A stretch of DNA of 64,000 bases from Pollutibacter sp046309555 (GCA_046309555.1 JBKCOY010000066.1:1-64000), one strand, 5' to 3'; shown: positions 8,296-18,480, counted from the first letter of the stretch. Made by a program: numbers and translations. Notes: generated by a model not told the origin, from the letters alone.

Positions 8296-10488
8296 TCAAA
8301 TCCTAAGAAGACCAACCTTATAAAGGTTGCTCACAGGTTTATTGTCGATGAATAATTCAAAGTCTTCAAGACCGCTGTTTTCATAATCGGTCTTTAATTC
8401 TTGCATAGACATCATTGTGCCGGAATTGCTGAGTTTTTTCAGCGCTGTCAATAGCCAATCCGCATGTTGAACAGGAAGATCAATGCTGAGTATGGCTGTT
8501 TTGTTCACAAAGCTGATGGAAGTCATCTCTCTTTGCTGTCCTTTTTTCGATTGGGTGAAGTTCTTTGCCTCCATTATTTTGCCCAGCCAGATAACCTTGC
8601 TTTCGGGCCGGAAGGGCAGCCATTCTTGTTCTGAAATGATCTTTTCTATATGATCTTTGGCTATTTTGGTTTGAGGGATCTTGAATTCAAACCATTTTTG
8701 CAAAGAATCATCCAGGCAGTTTTGTTGCATGTAGTTGAAGAGTGACTTTTTTAAACCAAAGCTGTATTTCTCATGATCAGCACCGGTGGGATCTTCATGT
8801 TCCCGATCATTGTTTGCAAAGCTGCCTATAGAAGATTTGTTTTTTACGTTGAATTTTTCGGGATCAAGTCCAACCGGACTATGCGCAGTCATGGTGAACT
8901 GATGCCAGAAAGCTGATTGCAATACTCCTGTCTTGAAGAGTTGTCTGACCATCTCGAGCGAGTCAATGGTTTCCTGATCGGTTTGTGTTGGGAATCCATA
9001 CATGAGGTAGGCATGAACCATTATGCCGGCTTCTGTAAAATGTTGATTCACCTTGGCCACCTGGGCAACAGTTATTCCCTTATCGATTAGTCCCAGCAAC
9101 CTGTCTGATGCCACCTCCAGTCCACCACTTACTGCAATACATCCCGAAGCCCTGAGCAAAAAGCATAGGTCTCTGGTAAAGTTTTTTTCAAAACGGATAT
9201 TGGTCCACCAGCTTACCACCAGGTTTCTTTTGATGATCTCTATTGCCAGCGCTTTCATCAGGGAAGGAGGTGCTGCTTCATCAACAAAATGAAAACCATT
9301 TTGTCCGGTTGCTTCGATCAGTTGTTCCATCCTGTCGCAGATCAGACTGGCAGCAACAGGCTCATATACCTTGATGTAATCAAGGCTGATGTCGCAAAAT
9401 GTGCATTTCCCCCAATAACAGCCATGGGCCATGGTTAGCTTGTTCCACCTTCCGTCACTCCACAACCTGTGCATGGGATTTGCTATTTCCACTGCTGAGA
9501 TATAATCCTGCAAAGGCAAACCGCTGTAATCCGGAGTACCTGTTTCGGATTGTTTATAGTCCCGGCAACTTGCATTATTGATATAGGTTACTTTATTTTC
9601 TTGCAGTAGAAAAGTTCTTTTTAATTCGGATGCAAAACATTTTCCATTCAGGTGATCCAGTAATTTCTCTATCGGTGCTTCGCCGTCATCAAGGGTGATG
9701 AAATCAAAAAATTCAAATACCCTGATGTCTGTAAGGGATCGCAGTTCAGTATTTGGGAATCCTCCTCCCATCGCAACCTTTATCTCGGGGTGATGTTGCT
9801 TAAGCCATTGAGCACATCGAAAAGCAGCATATAGATTTCCAGGAAAAGGAACTGAAAAAGCTACAAGGGTTGGATGAATCCTGTTGATATGGTCCTCCAA
9901 TAATTCCAGATAGATTGCGTCCACATAAGTTTTATCTTTTTTCAGTGATCCATACAGCTCATCAAAGCTGTTTGCACTTCTGCCCAGTTTTTCCGCATAC
10001 CTGCTGAACCCAAAATGTTCATCCGTTGTCTCCTGTATCAGATCGGAAAGGTCTTCCAGATACATGGTGCAGAGAAATTTTGAATGATCATTCATGCCCA
10101 TGTTGCCGAATGCCCATTCGAGGTGTTCTGTATTGGAAAAACGGGATGCTTCGGGAAGAAATTTTCTTTTGCTGATGGTATAGGCCAGTGTTGGCGATTT
10201 TCCTTGTAAAAAGGATATTACATGATTGATCGTTAGCAGGTATTCATCTTTTAAAGTGAGAATTCTTCTCGCATTGTCCGACAGTACAGGATTTTTGGCA
10301 TTTATATGATTGAAAAGATCCTCCAGCCCTTTTCTGCAGAACAGTTGGATAATGGTTTCTATACCAAGATCGGCTTGTACCGAATCAATATTTTTGGTGT
10401 TGAGAAACCCTTTTAAATAAGCGGTTGCAGGATAGGGAGTATTCAGTTGTGTAAATGGGGGCGTTACCAGAAATACAGGGTCCTGCAC
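8296..10488 (-). CDS. B12-binding-type radical SAM protein
   Basis: 730 residues. The N-terminal 300 have the Rossmann-like layout of B12-binding domains (VAFSVPFPGNLYAA, MGGGFPN), but I see no DxHxxG, so a lower-axial His may be lacking. The radical SAM core carries Cys357, Cys362 and Cys365 in GCYWGKCTFCD, a CX4CX2C spacing instead of CX3CX2C, and later GGLEVASDRLLGLIDKG, typical of the family. The substrate is unknown. The GTG start shares its G with the TAG stop of the E2 gene upstream (TAGTG), so translation is probably coupled. It is the last gene of the doxX-cinA-E2 group. An ATG-only start would remove conserved N-terminal residues. Confidence 0.8.
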   Translation of the reverse strand: MQDPVFLVTPPFTQLNTPYPATAYLKGFLNTKNIDSVQADLGIETIIQLFCRKGLEDLFNHINAKNPVLSDNARRILTLKDEYLLTINHVISFLQGKSPTLAYTISKRKFLPEASRFSNTEHLEWAFGNMGMNDHSKFLCTMYLEDLSDLIQETTDEHFGFSRYAEKLGRSANSFDELYGSLKKDKTYVDAIYLELLEDHINRIHPTLVAFSVPFPGNLYAAFRCAQWLKQHHPEIKVAMGGGFPNTELRSLTDIRVFEFFDFITLDDGEAPIEKLLDHLNGKCFASELKRTFLLQENKVTYINNASCRDYKQSETGTPDYSGLPLQDYISAVEIANPMHRLWSDGRWNKLTMAHGCYWGKCTFCDISLDYIKVYEPVAASLICDRMEQLIEATGQNGFHFVDEAAPPSLMKALAIEIIKRNLVVSWWTNIRFEKNFTRDLCFLLRASGCIAVSGGLEVASDRLLGLIDKGITVAQVAKVNQHFTEAGIMVHAYLMYGFPTQTDQETIDSLEMVRQLFKTGVLQSAFWHQFTMTAHSPVGLDPEKFNVKNKSSIGSFANNDREHEDPTGADHEKYSFGLKKSLFNYMQQNCLDDSLQKWFEFKIPQTKIAKDHIEKIISEQEWLPFRPESKVIWLGKIMEAKNFTQSKKGQQREMTSISFVNKTAILSIDLPVQHADWLLTALKKLSNSGTMMSMQELKTDYENSGLEDFELFIDNKPVSNLYKVGLLRI

Positions 10489-11876
10489 TAGATTGTACGG
10501 TTGGTGTCAAAAGATTCCAATTCATTTACAAAGGCAGACAGAAACAGGGAACCCATTCCGCCATCTATGATCCTGTGGTCATATGAAATAGAGACAAACA
10601 TCATATGTCTGATCACAATGCTGTCTCCTTTTTCTGTTTCCACCACAACTGGTTTTTTCTTGATGGCTCCCGTTGCCAGAATGGCCACCTGTGGCTGATT
10701 GATGATGGGAGTGCCCATCAGGCTACCGAAAGTGCCAACGTTGGTGAAGGTGAACGTACCCTCCTGAATATCCGATGGGCTCAGTTGTCCCTTCCTGGCC
10801 TGGTTGGCCAAACGATTTACATGTTTGGTGATGCCGATGATGCTCAACTGATCGGCATACCGGATCACCGGTACGATAAGATTACCATTTGGAAGTGCGG
10901 TTGCCATTCCGATGTTCACATCTTTTTTCAGTAAGATCTTATCACCCTCAACACTGGAGTTGAGCATGGGATATTTCCTGATGCATTTGGCAATGGCTTC
11001 AATGAAAATGGGGGTGAAGGTTATCTTTTCTCCTTCTCTTTTTTCAAATTCATTTTTGACCTTTTCTCTCCATTTGACCAGATTGGTAACGTCAGCTTCT
11101 GCAAAGCTGGTTACATGGGCACTTGTGTCAAGGCTTTTCCGCATGTGATCTGCGATCAGTCTGCGCATCCTGTCCATTTCAATAACCTCTACATTGCCCA
11201 AGGGCTGTTGGAATTGAGGGGAAGGTTGATTGATATTTTTTTCTGGAAGTTCTGTTCTGCTTTGTTCTACTGGCTGGTTTTGATATCCAGCTGAACTTAC
11301 CGTGTGCTGATAAGTAGATTGTTGTGCCTGTCCACGCTTTCTATCGATATAATCAAGGATGTCTTTTTTGGAAACACGGCCATCATTGCCACTGCCGGCT
11401 ATTTTTTCCAACTCTGCCAGTCCGATACCTTCTCTGCTGGCAATGTTCATAACAAGAGGGGAGTAGAATCGCGCGCCCTCCTGTTTTGGTTTAACAATTG
11501 CTGAAACAGGCTGATAAGGAACAGCAATTTCAGCTCCATTGTCAGTTTGATGATGTCCGTTTCCAGAAGGCAACGGCATTGCAGCTGAAGGGGCAGATAC
11601 AGGAGGTTCGGTTTTAACAGGTTCCGCTTCAGATGACATGGTTTTCACCCTGGCGATAACGGATCCGATGGAAATGACGTCGTTTTCCTTGCAGAGTATT
11701 TCTTCCAGAACACCCTCTGCTGTGGAAGGGACCTCGCTGTCTACTTTGTCTGTGGCAATATCCAGAAGTGTGTCATCGATCTTGACCACATCACCCACTT
11801 TCTTGTGCCAGCGCAGCACGGTTGCTTCCATGATGCTTTCGCCAAGTTTGGGCATTATGATGTTGACAATCGACAT
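10488..11876 (-). CDS. 2-oxo acid dehydrogenase complex E2 (dihydrolipoyl acyltransferase)
   Basis: 462 residues with the three E2 parts in order: a lipoyl domain (1-80) with lipoyl-Lys44 in TDKVDSE; a peripheral-subunit-binding domain at about 138-180 (SPLVMNIASREGI...GRVSKKDI); Pro/Gln-rich linkers; and the acyltransferase core (about 225-460) ending with the catalytic His in DHRIIDGG. It moves acyl groups from the E1 subunit to CoA. The single lipoyl domain and size fit branched-chain or 2-oxoglutarate/pyruvate E2 proteins; sequence alone does not decide which. No E1 or E3 gene is beside it. Its lipoyl group would be made by LipA, encoded at 62.9 kb. Confidence 0.92.
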   Translation of the reverse strand: MSIVNIIMPKLGESIMEATVLRWHKKVGDVVKIDDTLLDIATDKVDSEVPSTAEGVLEEILCKENDVISIGSVIARVKTMSSEAEPVKTEPPVSAPSAAMPLPSGNGHHQTDNGAEIAVPYQPVSAIVKPKQEGARFYSPLVMNIASREGIGLAELEKIAGSGNDGRVSKKDILDYIDRKRGQAQQSTYQHTVSSAGYQNQPVEQSRTELPEKNINQPSPQFQQPLGNVEVIEMDRMRRLIADHMRKSLDTSAHVTSFAEADVTNLVKWREKVKNEFEKREGEKITFTPIFIEAIAKCIRKYPMLNSSVEGDKILLKKDVNIGMATALPNGNLIVPVIRYADQLSIIGITKHVNRLANQARKGQLSPSDIQEGTFTFTNVGTFGSLMGTPIINQPQVAILATGAIKKKPVVVETEKGDSIVIRHMMFVSISYDHRIIDGGMGSLFLSAFVNELESFDTNRTI

Positions 11877-11948
11877 GAACTATCTTCCTCTCAATTTGGT
11901 GTAAAAATAGATGTTTTAGGGGATGCTTTGTGTGTTTTGGGAGCCAAC

Positions 11949-13190
11949 TTATCCCATATTTTTCCTCAAAAAGTCGAGTGCATGTGCAGCTGTCAATTCA
12001 ATATTTCTTTTTCGATCGAACCGAAAATGAAAGGCAATCGATGCTGTTGATGTTGGTGTTGAGCAGGCGACATAAACTGTACCTACCGGTTTTGTTTCAG
12101 TGCCACCACCCGGACCCATGATTCCTGATGTTGCCAATGAAAAATCAGAACCTGTTCTTTCTCTGACACCAATAGCCATCTTGATTACGGTTTCCATACT
12201 GACAGCACCATGATTGTCTAATGATTCCTGGTCTACCCCCAGTAATTTTTTCTTCACCTCATTGTCATAGGCGATCACAGATCCCAGAAAAAAACCGCTG
12301 CTACCGGGTATGCTGGTCAGCAGATGGGAAATATATCCTCCGGTGCAGCTTTCAGCCACAGATAAGGTCTGTTTTCTGTTCAGTAGTTTTTCTGCAATAG
12401 TACCCTGAATGGTGAGATCCTTGTCTACAACCAAATATTCACTGACAAGCAGCTTTAGTTTTTCAAACTGCTCGTCAACAGGTGCATTGTCGGTTTGGCT
12501 ACTCAGTCTAATTCTTACCATACCATAGTTTGGCAGATACGCCATTTTAATGGAGGATGGCAGTTCTGATTCAAATCCGATCAATTTTTCAGCCAAAAAG
12601 GATTCTCCGATGCCGGCCGTCAATAACGTTCTGTGCTGAACAGGTTTTAAGATGAACCTTTCTTTGATGGCGGGAATGACATCCAGTGTCATCATGCCTT
12701 TCATTTCATTAGGAACCCCGGGCATGCTCACAAAAATGACACCATTTTTCTCAAACCACATACCAGGTGCTGTTCCTCTACTATTTTGAATGACCCTGCA
12801 ATTGTTGGGCACCTCTGCCTGTTTCAGATTTCTATCCAATAGAGGGCGATTCAGTTTTTTGGTGAAAATCTCAATTACATTTTCTCTTGCGGCTTCATCA
12901 ACCACCATTTTGCCACCAAAAAATTCACACAATAGAGGCTTGGTGATATCGTCGGAAGTAGGTCCGAGTCCGCCAGTAATGAGTATCAATTGTGCAGTTT
13001 GTGATTCTTCTTCCAGCGCTGACCAGATCTCCTGCCATGCATCACCCACTGCGACTCTTCTTTTAACAGTAACGCCTATATTATTCAGCTCGGTGGCCAT
13101 CCATGCACTATTGGTATCTATTGTCTGACCAATGAGGAGTTCATCTCCTATGGTAATCAGCGTGGCATGAATATTTTCTTGATTGTTCAT
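11949..13190 (-). CDS. cinA: CinA family nicotinamide-nucleotide amidohydrolase
   Basis: 413 residues. The N-terminal half is the MoaB-like COG1058 domain (ITIGDELLIGQ, TGGLGPTSDD), linked to ADP-ribose pyrophosphatase activity in other species. The C-terminal half from about 250 is the PncC deamidase domain (SVAESCTGG, SGIMGPGGG, KPVGTVYVA), which converts NMN to NaMN in pyridine nucleotide salvage. Both domains are complete. It lies 27 bases after doxX and 72 before the E2 gene, all on the minus strand, probably one transcript. Confidence 0.92.
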   Translation of the reverse strand: MNNQENIHATLITIGDELLIGQTIDTNSAWMATELNNIGVTVKRRVAVGDAWQEIWSALEEESQTAQLILITGGLGPTSDDITKPLLCEFFGGKMVVDEAARENVIEIFTKKLNRPLLDRNLKQAEVPNNCRVIQNSRGTAPGMWFEKNGVIFVSMPGVPNEMKGMMTLDVIPAIKERFILKPVQHRTLLTAGIGESFLAEKLIGFESELPSSIKMAYLPNYGMVRIRLSSQTDNAPVDEQFEKLKLLVSEYLVVDKDLTIQGTIAEKLLNRKQTLSVAESCTGGYISHLLTSIPGSSGFFLGSVIAYDNEVKKKLLGVDQESLDNHGAVSMETVIKMAIGVRERTGSDFSLATSGIMGPGGGTETKPVGTVYVACSTPTSTASIAFHFRFDRKRNIELTAAHALDFLRKNMG

Positions 13191-13217
13191 TTACGTTTCA
13201 CAGGTTTAGGGGATATC

Positions 13218-13625
13218 TTATTTGCTTGCAATTCCATCTACACTCACCTTACCGGGGCCGCACAACAACAGAACAGAAAATCCTGATAAAAACAGAGCAG
13301 CTTTTTCACCTGTATCAAAGAAATCCATGCTATGAACCTGAAAGAGGGCAACCGACATGATGATGATGAGTGGGATGGCAACTGCTCTTGTAAACAGGCC
13401 GATGATGATGAAAAGTGCACAGAAAAACTCTGCAAAAACGGCAAGTGACAGAGAAGCCGTTGATCCGAGTCCGAAAAAGTTATAAAAGTCCGTTTTCCGC
13501 GAGGAGAATCCTGTAAGCTTGGCATAACCATGAGACATCATCAGTGCTCCCATGGCAACTCTGAGTAACAACATGGCAATGTTAAAGGCAAGTGCACTGT
13601 AATGAATGCTCATTAGTTTTTTCAT
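13218..13625 (-). CDS. DoxX family membrane protein
   Basis: With ATG at 13625 the protein has 135 residues and four hydrophobic segments. RVAMGALMMSHGYAKL and FAEFFCALFIIIGLFTR are the usual DoxX signatures. Members are small inner-membrane proteins, some tied to redox balance; the role here is open. A longer frame from TTG 13670 would add 15 residues, but a TAACTTTG promoter element at 13668-13675 covers that codon, so the ATG is the better start. It heads the minus-strand group doxX-cinA-E2-radical SAM. Confidence 0.82.
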   Translation of the reverse strand: MKKLMSIHYSALAFNIAMLLLRVAMGALMMSHGYAKLTGFSSRKTDFYNFFGLGSTASLSLAVFAEFFCALFIIIGLFTRAVAIPLIIIMSVALFQVHSMDFFDTGEKAALFLSGFSVLLLCGPGKVSVDGIASK

Positions 13626-13667
13626 CTTTCGGAATTTTGCGGATAAAGCTTCGTTAATATTGTTTTG

Positions 13668-13675
13668 CAAAGTTA
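13668..13675 (-). promoter_or_regulatory. -7 element for doxX-cinA-E2 group
   Basis: TAACTTTG on the minus strand. It overlaps the TTG codon at 13670 and so supports ATG 13625 as the doxX start. The divergent plus-strand element lies 31 bases away. Confidence 0.5.
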
Positions 13676-13706
13676 AGATATTGATGGAATCTCCTGATTT
13701 AAAGGT

Positions 13707-13714
13707 TATTTTTG
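13707..13714 (+). promoter_or_regulatory. -7 element for the TPR operon
   Basis: TATTTTTG. It covers the TTG at 13712 that opens the longest frame, which argues that translation starts at ATG 13739 instead. A TTG at 13681 is a loose -33 candidate. Confidence 0.5.
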
Positions 13715-13738
13715 AAGAAGAAAATCATTTACAGCAGC

Positions 13739-16700
13739 ATGAATTCAATTCCCTGTAAAATCCTGTCGAAATTCACCCTGATCTGCCTGCTCAATGTTTC
13801 TTTCGTATTTGGACAGGCAACGGATGGTATGACCTCCAAGACTTTGTTCATTTCTAAAGCAAGAGATCTATTCAAAGCGTCACAGTTTTCAGCAGCCAAT
13901 GCACATATACAATCCTATTTCCATCAATTCAATGCAAGTGGCCAGCTGAATGAGTCAGATAAGTCGGAACTGCAATTGATGATGCTGGTGTCTGGTATCA
14001 ATGCCAGAGAAACCTACTCGGTTAAAAATGCCCGTGTTTTGATGGAAACCACTGAAGAGAAATCGGTGGCCGTGAAACTTGCGTATCATCTCGGACATTA
14101 TTATTTTGGATTGTCGATGTACGATGATGCAATTGCTAATTTGGAGAAAACAGACCCCCTTTATTTGGACAACGAGGAAAATGAGAGGGTTCAGTATGAG
14201 AAAGGAGTCAGCTATTTCTCACTGAAGAAATTTGACAATGCCAGACCTTTTTTTCGCAGCATTATCCAGCTCGAGCAGTCGGTTTACAAAGCTGATGTTC
14301 AGTATTATCTGGGATTTGTTGATTTTTCTGAGAAAAGATATAATGATGCATCCGGTTGGTTCAGGGAGATCGAAGATCATCCCTATTACAAAAAGGCTGT
14401 TCCCTTCTATCAGGCATTCATTGCTCATGAAACAGGAAAAATCGAAAAAGCAATACAATATGGAGAAGCATATCTGACTGCAGGGGATGGCATTCATCTC
14501 AGGGAGATGCAGCAACTGCTGGCTTCTATTTATTCCAACAAGGGTGATCATAGCAAGGCAGTTGCCTTGTATGAAAAAGTATTAGCCGCAGGTATTGCCC
14601 TTAATCCAACACAACGATTTGAATTGGGCGCAGGATATTATCATCAGAAAAAATATTCCAAAGCCATTGAGCAGCTCAAACCTTTGTCGGCCGGGTCTGA
14701 CAAGGTTTCGTTAGAGTCTATGTACCTGCTGGGACAGTCATATCTGCAGATCAATGATAAGTCCAGTGCTAGAAATGCTTTTCAATATGTGCTTGATGGT
14801 AAACTTGGGAAAGAACAAACGAGCATGGCAAGGTTTCAATTTGCCAAGCTTTCCATGGAATTGGGATTTGAAGACCAGGGACTTCAGGGGCTAACCAAGT
14901 TTTTGAAGGAAGAATCATCTTCTATCTATATAAAAGAGTGCAAAGAGATCCTGCTGGCGCATTATGCCAAAACCAATAATTATCGGCAGGCGATTGTACT
15001 GCTGGAGAATATTGGTGCATCTTCTGCCAGCATCATGAATGTTGCACCCAGGATCTATTATGGAAGGGCTATAGAACTGGTCATCGATCTTCAATATGAT
15101 CAGGCCGATCAATTGTTCTCCCAAATGATCAGATACAAATCATCTCCCTTTTATGCGGCTTCTTTGTTTTGGAGAGGAGAATTGGCCTACAGAAGATCAG
15201 ATTATCTCTCCTGCATCAATCATCTCCTGGACTACATAAAAATTCCAAGTAAAGGGATGGACGAATCCAATATTGAAAACGCCTGGTATAATCTGGGGTA
15301 TTCATATTTTGAACAAGAAGAGTATACTAAAGCGTTGCCCTGGTTTGAAAAAATCTATGGCAAAACTTCTACTGCTGCCATAGACGTAAAGCGTGAGGCC
15401 ATGCTAAGGGCAGCTGATTGCGCTTTCATGGAAAAACAGATAGAAAAAGCAAAATCACTGTATGCGCAGGTGTTCAATGCAGATGGATTTGGCACGGACT
15501 ATGCCAGTTTCCAGCTTGCCATCATTGAAGGAATCAAATCCCCGTCTGGAAAAATCAATCTGCTTCGTGCCGCAGAAAAGAAATTTGCCTCTTCAGCTTA
15601 TCTGCCATTGATCACTGCAGAGCTTGCCGATACCTATATGTCAGAAGAACAATACGATCAGGCCATTCCTTATTTGAAACGTATACCATCATTGGTAGGC
15701 GAGGATGATGAATTGATACCGGAATCCCTGCTCAAATTGGGCATCGCATATTATAATCTGGATAAGCCTGACGAATCAGCTGAGCAATTCAGGAGATTAT
15801 TAAAAGAATATCCGGCATCTGGTCAGGCATCGGAAGCACTTGAATCTGCAAGAAGTTTGTATGTAGAATCAGGCAGAATCGATGAATATGAGAAATTCCT
15901 GCAAACCTCGGGTATGTCATTGGGTGCATTGCAGAAAGATTCACTGAGTTTTCAATTTGTACAGAAAACATATGCCGATGGCAATACTCGACAATCATTG
16001 TCGGCGTTGGATTCCTACATCAATTCATTCCCGGATGGCTTGTTCATCGCTGAAGTGCTCAACTACAAGGCGGAGCTGATGCAGAAAGATAAAGATTGGG
16101 CCTCCACTGCAAAAGTATATGACCAGCTTGCTGCCAAAGGGGTTAGCAAATATCAGGAAAAGGCATTGCGGCAGTCGGGCAGAATCTACTTTTTTGAATT
16201 GAAGGATTTTGCGTCTGCCCTTCAGTCATTCAAACAGTTGTCCGCTACCACCTCTAAACCGGATGTTCTTTTGGAATCCAGAAGAGGGGAGGTCAGGTGT
16301 TATTTTTATCTGAAATTATGGGAACAGGGAAATGATGCAGCCAAAGCGTTGCTGGAAAATGAATCCTCCACGAATGATGACAAAGCTTTCGCGTACATGG
16401 TGATGGGATATGCAGCAATACAACAACGCAATTTTGCACCTGCACTTTCGATTTTCACCTCTGTAGCAGAACTGAATAAATCAGCACTTGGTGCAGAAGC
16501 AAGATACCAGAAGGCCTTTGCCTATTTCAGCAATGAAGACCTTGCCAATGCAGAAAAATATGCACTTGAATCCATAGAAGTATCGGGTTCTTACGAATTC
16601 TGGATCACAAAATCTTATATGTTACTGGGTGAAATTTTCTTTGTTCAGAAAGACTATTTTAATGCCAAGGCAACACTGAAAAGCGTGGTGGAAAATTGCA

Positions 16701-16774
16701 GCATCCCCGCCCTGAAACAGGAAGCAATGACACGTTTGCAACAGGTAGAGACAGCTGAAAAAGGAGGAGCATAA
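13739..16774 (+). CDS. Periplasmic tetratricopeptide repeat protein
   Basis: 1011 residues from ATG 13739. The first 30 are a signal peptide (MNSIPCKILSK, hydrophobic core, ...FGQ). The rest is built from many TPR-like helix pairs; clear ones include YNLGYSYFEQEEYTKALPWF and AYYNLDKPDESAEQFRRLLK. TPR arrays hold protein partners, so this is likely a periplasmic scaffold. It opens a seven-gene operon; the barrel gene follows after one base (TAATATG), which suggests a stable partnership in the envelope. I know of similar TPR/barrel gene pairs in this phylum but not of a proven function. A TTG start 9 codons upstream is rejected because a promoter element covers it. Confidence 0.85.
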   Translation: MNSIPCKILSKFTLICLLNVSFVFGQATDGMTSKTLFISKARDLFKASQFSAANAHIQSYFHQFNASGQLNESDKSELQLMMLVSGINARETYSVKNARVLMETTEEKSVAVKLAYHLGHYYFGLSMYDDAIANLEKTDPLYLDNEENERVQYEKGVSYFSLKKFDNARPFFRSIIQLEQSVYKADVQYYLGFVDFSEKRYNDASGWFREIEDHPYYKKAVPFYQAFIAHETGKIEKAIQYGEAYLTAGDGIHLREMQQLLASIYSNKGDHSKAVALYEKVLAAGIALNPTQRFELGAGYYHQKKYSKAIEQLKPLSAGSDKVSLESMYLLGQSYLQINDKSSARNAFQYVLDGKLGKEQTSMARFQFAKLSMELGFEDQGLQGLTKFLKEESSSIYIKECKEILLAHYAKTNNYRQAIVLLENIGASSASIMNVAPRIYYGRAIELVIDLQYDQADQLFSQMIRYKSSPFYAASLFWRGELAYRRSDYLSCINHLLDYIKIPSKGMDESNIENAWYNLGYSYFEQEEYTKALPWFEKIYGKTSTAAIDVKREAMLRAADCAFMEKQIEKAKSLYAQVFNADGFGTDYASFQLAIIEGIKSPSGKINLLRAAEKKFASSAYLPLITAELADTYMSEEQYDQAIPYLKRIPSLVGEDDELIPESLLKLGIAYYNLDKPDESAEQFRRLLKEYPASGQASEALESARSLYVESGRIDEYEKFLQTSGMSLGALQKDSLSFQFVQKTYADGNTRQSLSALDSYINSFPDGLFIAEVLNYKAELMQKDKDWASTAKVYDQLAAKGVSKYQEKALRQSGRIYFFELKDFASALQSFKQLSATTSKPDVLLESRRGEVRCYFYLKLWEQGNDAAKALLENESSTNDDKAFAYMVMGYAAIQQRNFAPALSIFTSVAELNKSALGAEARYQKAFAYFSNEDLANAEKYALESIEVSGSYEFWITKSYMLLGEIFFVQKDYFNAKATLKSVVENCSIPALKQEAMTRLQQVETAEKGGA

Positions 16775-16775
16775 T

Positions 16776-18479
16776 ATGAAAACCAGATTGATGATCAAGT
16801 ATTTTAGAATGGTTTACTCTTTGAGATCAGTTCAATTCTTCATCAGCCTGTTGCTGATGACAGCTCCCTTTTCAACTTCCATGGCTCAGGCAGGGAAAGG
16901 CAAGAAAGAAGAGATCAGCATCACATCCAGTTTCAAACCCAGCATTGTTAAAACTGGTAAAATTGAATTTGATGCCAAAGTCCCGACAAAAGATACAACT
17001 CCTTATGCTTTCAATTATCCCTTCGAGCCCTTCAAGTACACCACTTCATTGAGTCCGTTTACTGTTAAACCACTGGCATTGGTTCAGCAATTGGAGACAC
17101 CAGTCACCGGATCATTTGCCAAGCTGGGTTTTGGCAGTTTGCAATCTCCGTTTGTATCTCTTTCCCATGCAGCAGGAAAAGGCAAGACTATATATGCAGC
17201 AGGACTGGATCATTTTTCTGCAAAAGGGGAAATCGCCGATCAGAAAATTTCACAAACCAGTTTGTTTGGCTCACTGAAAAACAATTACAGTGAGAATCAA
17301 TCTCTTGCTGTTGACATGGGTTACGACCGTCAATCTTTCAAACTATACGGTTATGATCATACCGTTTTCAATCTTTCCGGAAACGACATACAACAGGATT
17401 TCAATACCATACACCTGGGGGCCACTTATCGTCAGGTTACAGGTACTGAAGGGCAGTCAACTTTTGCTCCCGGTTTTCATGCATACTACCTTTTGGGCAG
17501 CAGAAAAACCAATGAATTTTCAGCTAATTTCAATTTGCCACTGACCATCAGTCTTGCCAATAATTTATTCCTTCACGCACAGCTGGATGTATCACATGCC
17601 AGCTTGCGTGATACGGCAGCACCCAACAGGGCAGCTACACTGGTGCAATTGCCTTTGCAACTTTCCTTCAAAACGGAAAAGTTCCAAATCAAGGGAGGTG
17701 TTTCCCCGGTTTTTGATGGAAATAAATTTGGAATAGCTCCTCAGTTTAAATTTTTATACAATGTGAACGACAAAGGGTTACGATTTAAGGCAGGTCTGAG
17801 CAACGCCTTTGAGTTGAATTCTTTGCAGAAGTTATCAAAACTCAATCCATTCCTTGTAGCGCCGGACTCCATAAAAGTATTTCGTCAGTCAGATTATTAT
17901 ATTGGACTTGACTGGGTGAACCAAAAGGGTTTGCAGTTTAATTTCAGTTTGGGAATGACCCAGTTCAGGAATATTCCGTTGTTTGTCAATGCAGGTTTCA
18001 CAGAGAGACAGTTCAAAGTATTGAATGAGTCACTGTTAAGCGCTTTTTCGTTGTCGGGCGGACTCGAATATGTCTTTGACGAGACCCTTAAATTCAGAAC
18101 AGACCTGAAGTATTATGCCTTTACAGATCAGAAAGACCAGGATCATCCTTTCGGTATTCTTCCAATGGAATTAAAGAGCAATATTTCCTGGAATCCGATC
18201 GATCCCTTAACCTTACGTTTTAATGCTTATCTGTGGAGAGGTACCATGGCGCTACCCGTATCCAATGGCAATGTTGGTGGTGGGTTTCCTGCATTTCAGC
18301 TAAAAGATGCAGCGGATCTGAGTTTTGGTGTGGATTATAAGTTGATTAAAAACTGGGCACTATGGGTTGATTTGAATAATATTGCCAATGTCAGGTATCA
18401 GCGATGGAACAAGTATGAATCTTTCGGATTTAATTTCATCGGAGGTGTCAGATATGTTTTCAATACCCCAAACAAATGA
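16776..18479 (+). CDS. Outer-membrane beta-barrel protein (plug-less TonB-receptor-like)
   Basis: 567 residues with a signal peptide ending near SMAQ at 38. No plug domain or TonB box is obvious; after a 60-residue Pro/Thr-rich start, alternating hydrophobic/polar strands run to the end (for example KNWALWVDLNNIANVRYQRW), the C-terminal part resembling the last strands of TonB-dependent receptor barrels. It probably forms a barrel of 16 or more strands. It lies one base after the TPR gene and one base before the HU-CCDC81-like gene. Whether it is a channel, a receptor or an anchor for the TPR protein is not shown. Confidence 0.78.
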   Translation: MKTRLMIKYFRMVYSLRSVQFFISLLLMTAPFSTSMAQAGKGKKEEISITSSFKPSIVKTGKIEFDAKVPTKDTTPYAFNYPFEPFKYTTSLSPFTVKPLALVQQLETPVTGSFAKLGFGSLQSPFVSLSHAAGKGKTIYAAGLDHFSAKGEIADQKISQTSLFGSLKNNYSENQSLAVDMGYDRQSFKLYGYDHTVFNLSGNDIQQDFNTIHLGATYRQVTGTEGQSTFAPGFHAYYLLGSRKTNEFSANFNLPLTISLANNLFLHAQLDVSHASLRDTAAPNRAATLVQLPLQLSFKTEKFQIKGGVSPVFDGNKFGIAPQFKFLYNVNDKGLRFKAGLSNAFELNSLQKLSKLNPFLVAPDSIKVFRQSDYYIGLDWVNQKGLQFNFSLGMTQFRNIPLFVNAGFTERQFKVLNESLLSAFSLSGGLEYVFDETLKFRTDLKYYAFTDQKDQDHPFGILPMELKSNISWNPIDPLTLRFNAYLWRGTMALPVSNGNVGGGFPAFQLKDAADLSFGVDYKLIKNWALWVDLNNIANVRYQRWNKYESFGFNFIGGVRYVFNTPNK

Positions 18480-18480
18480 T

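Noticed and set aside
8313..8329. CAACCTT/AAGGTTG hairpin between the convergent peptidase and radical SAM genes.
   Set aside because: It lies inside the radical SAM coding end, has a 3-base loop and no T run; too weak to call a terminator.
18382..18480. N-terminal extension of the HU-CCDC81-like protein.
   Set aside because: It overlaps the barrel gene and is not needed; ATG 18481 sits one base after that gene's stop, as with its neighbours.
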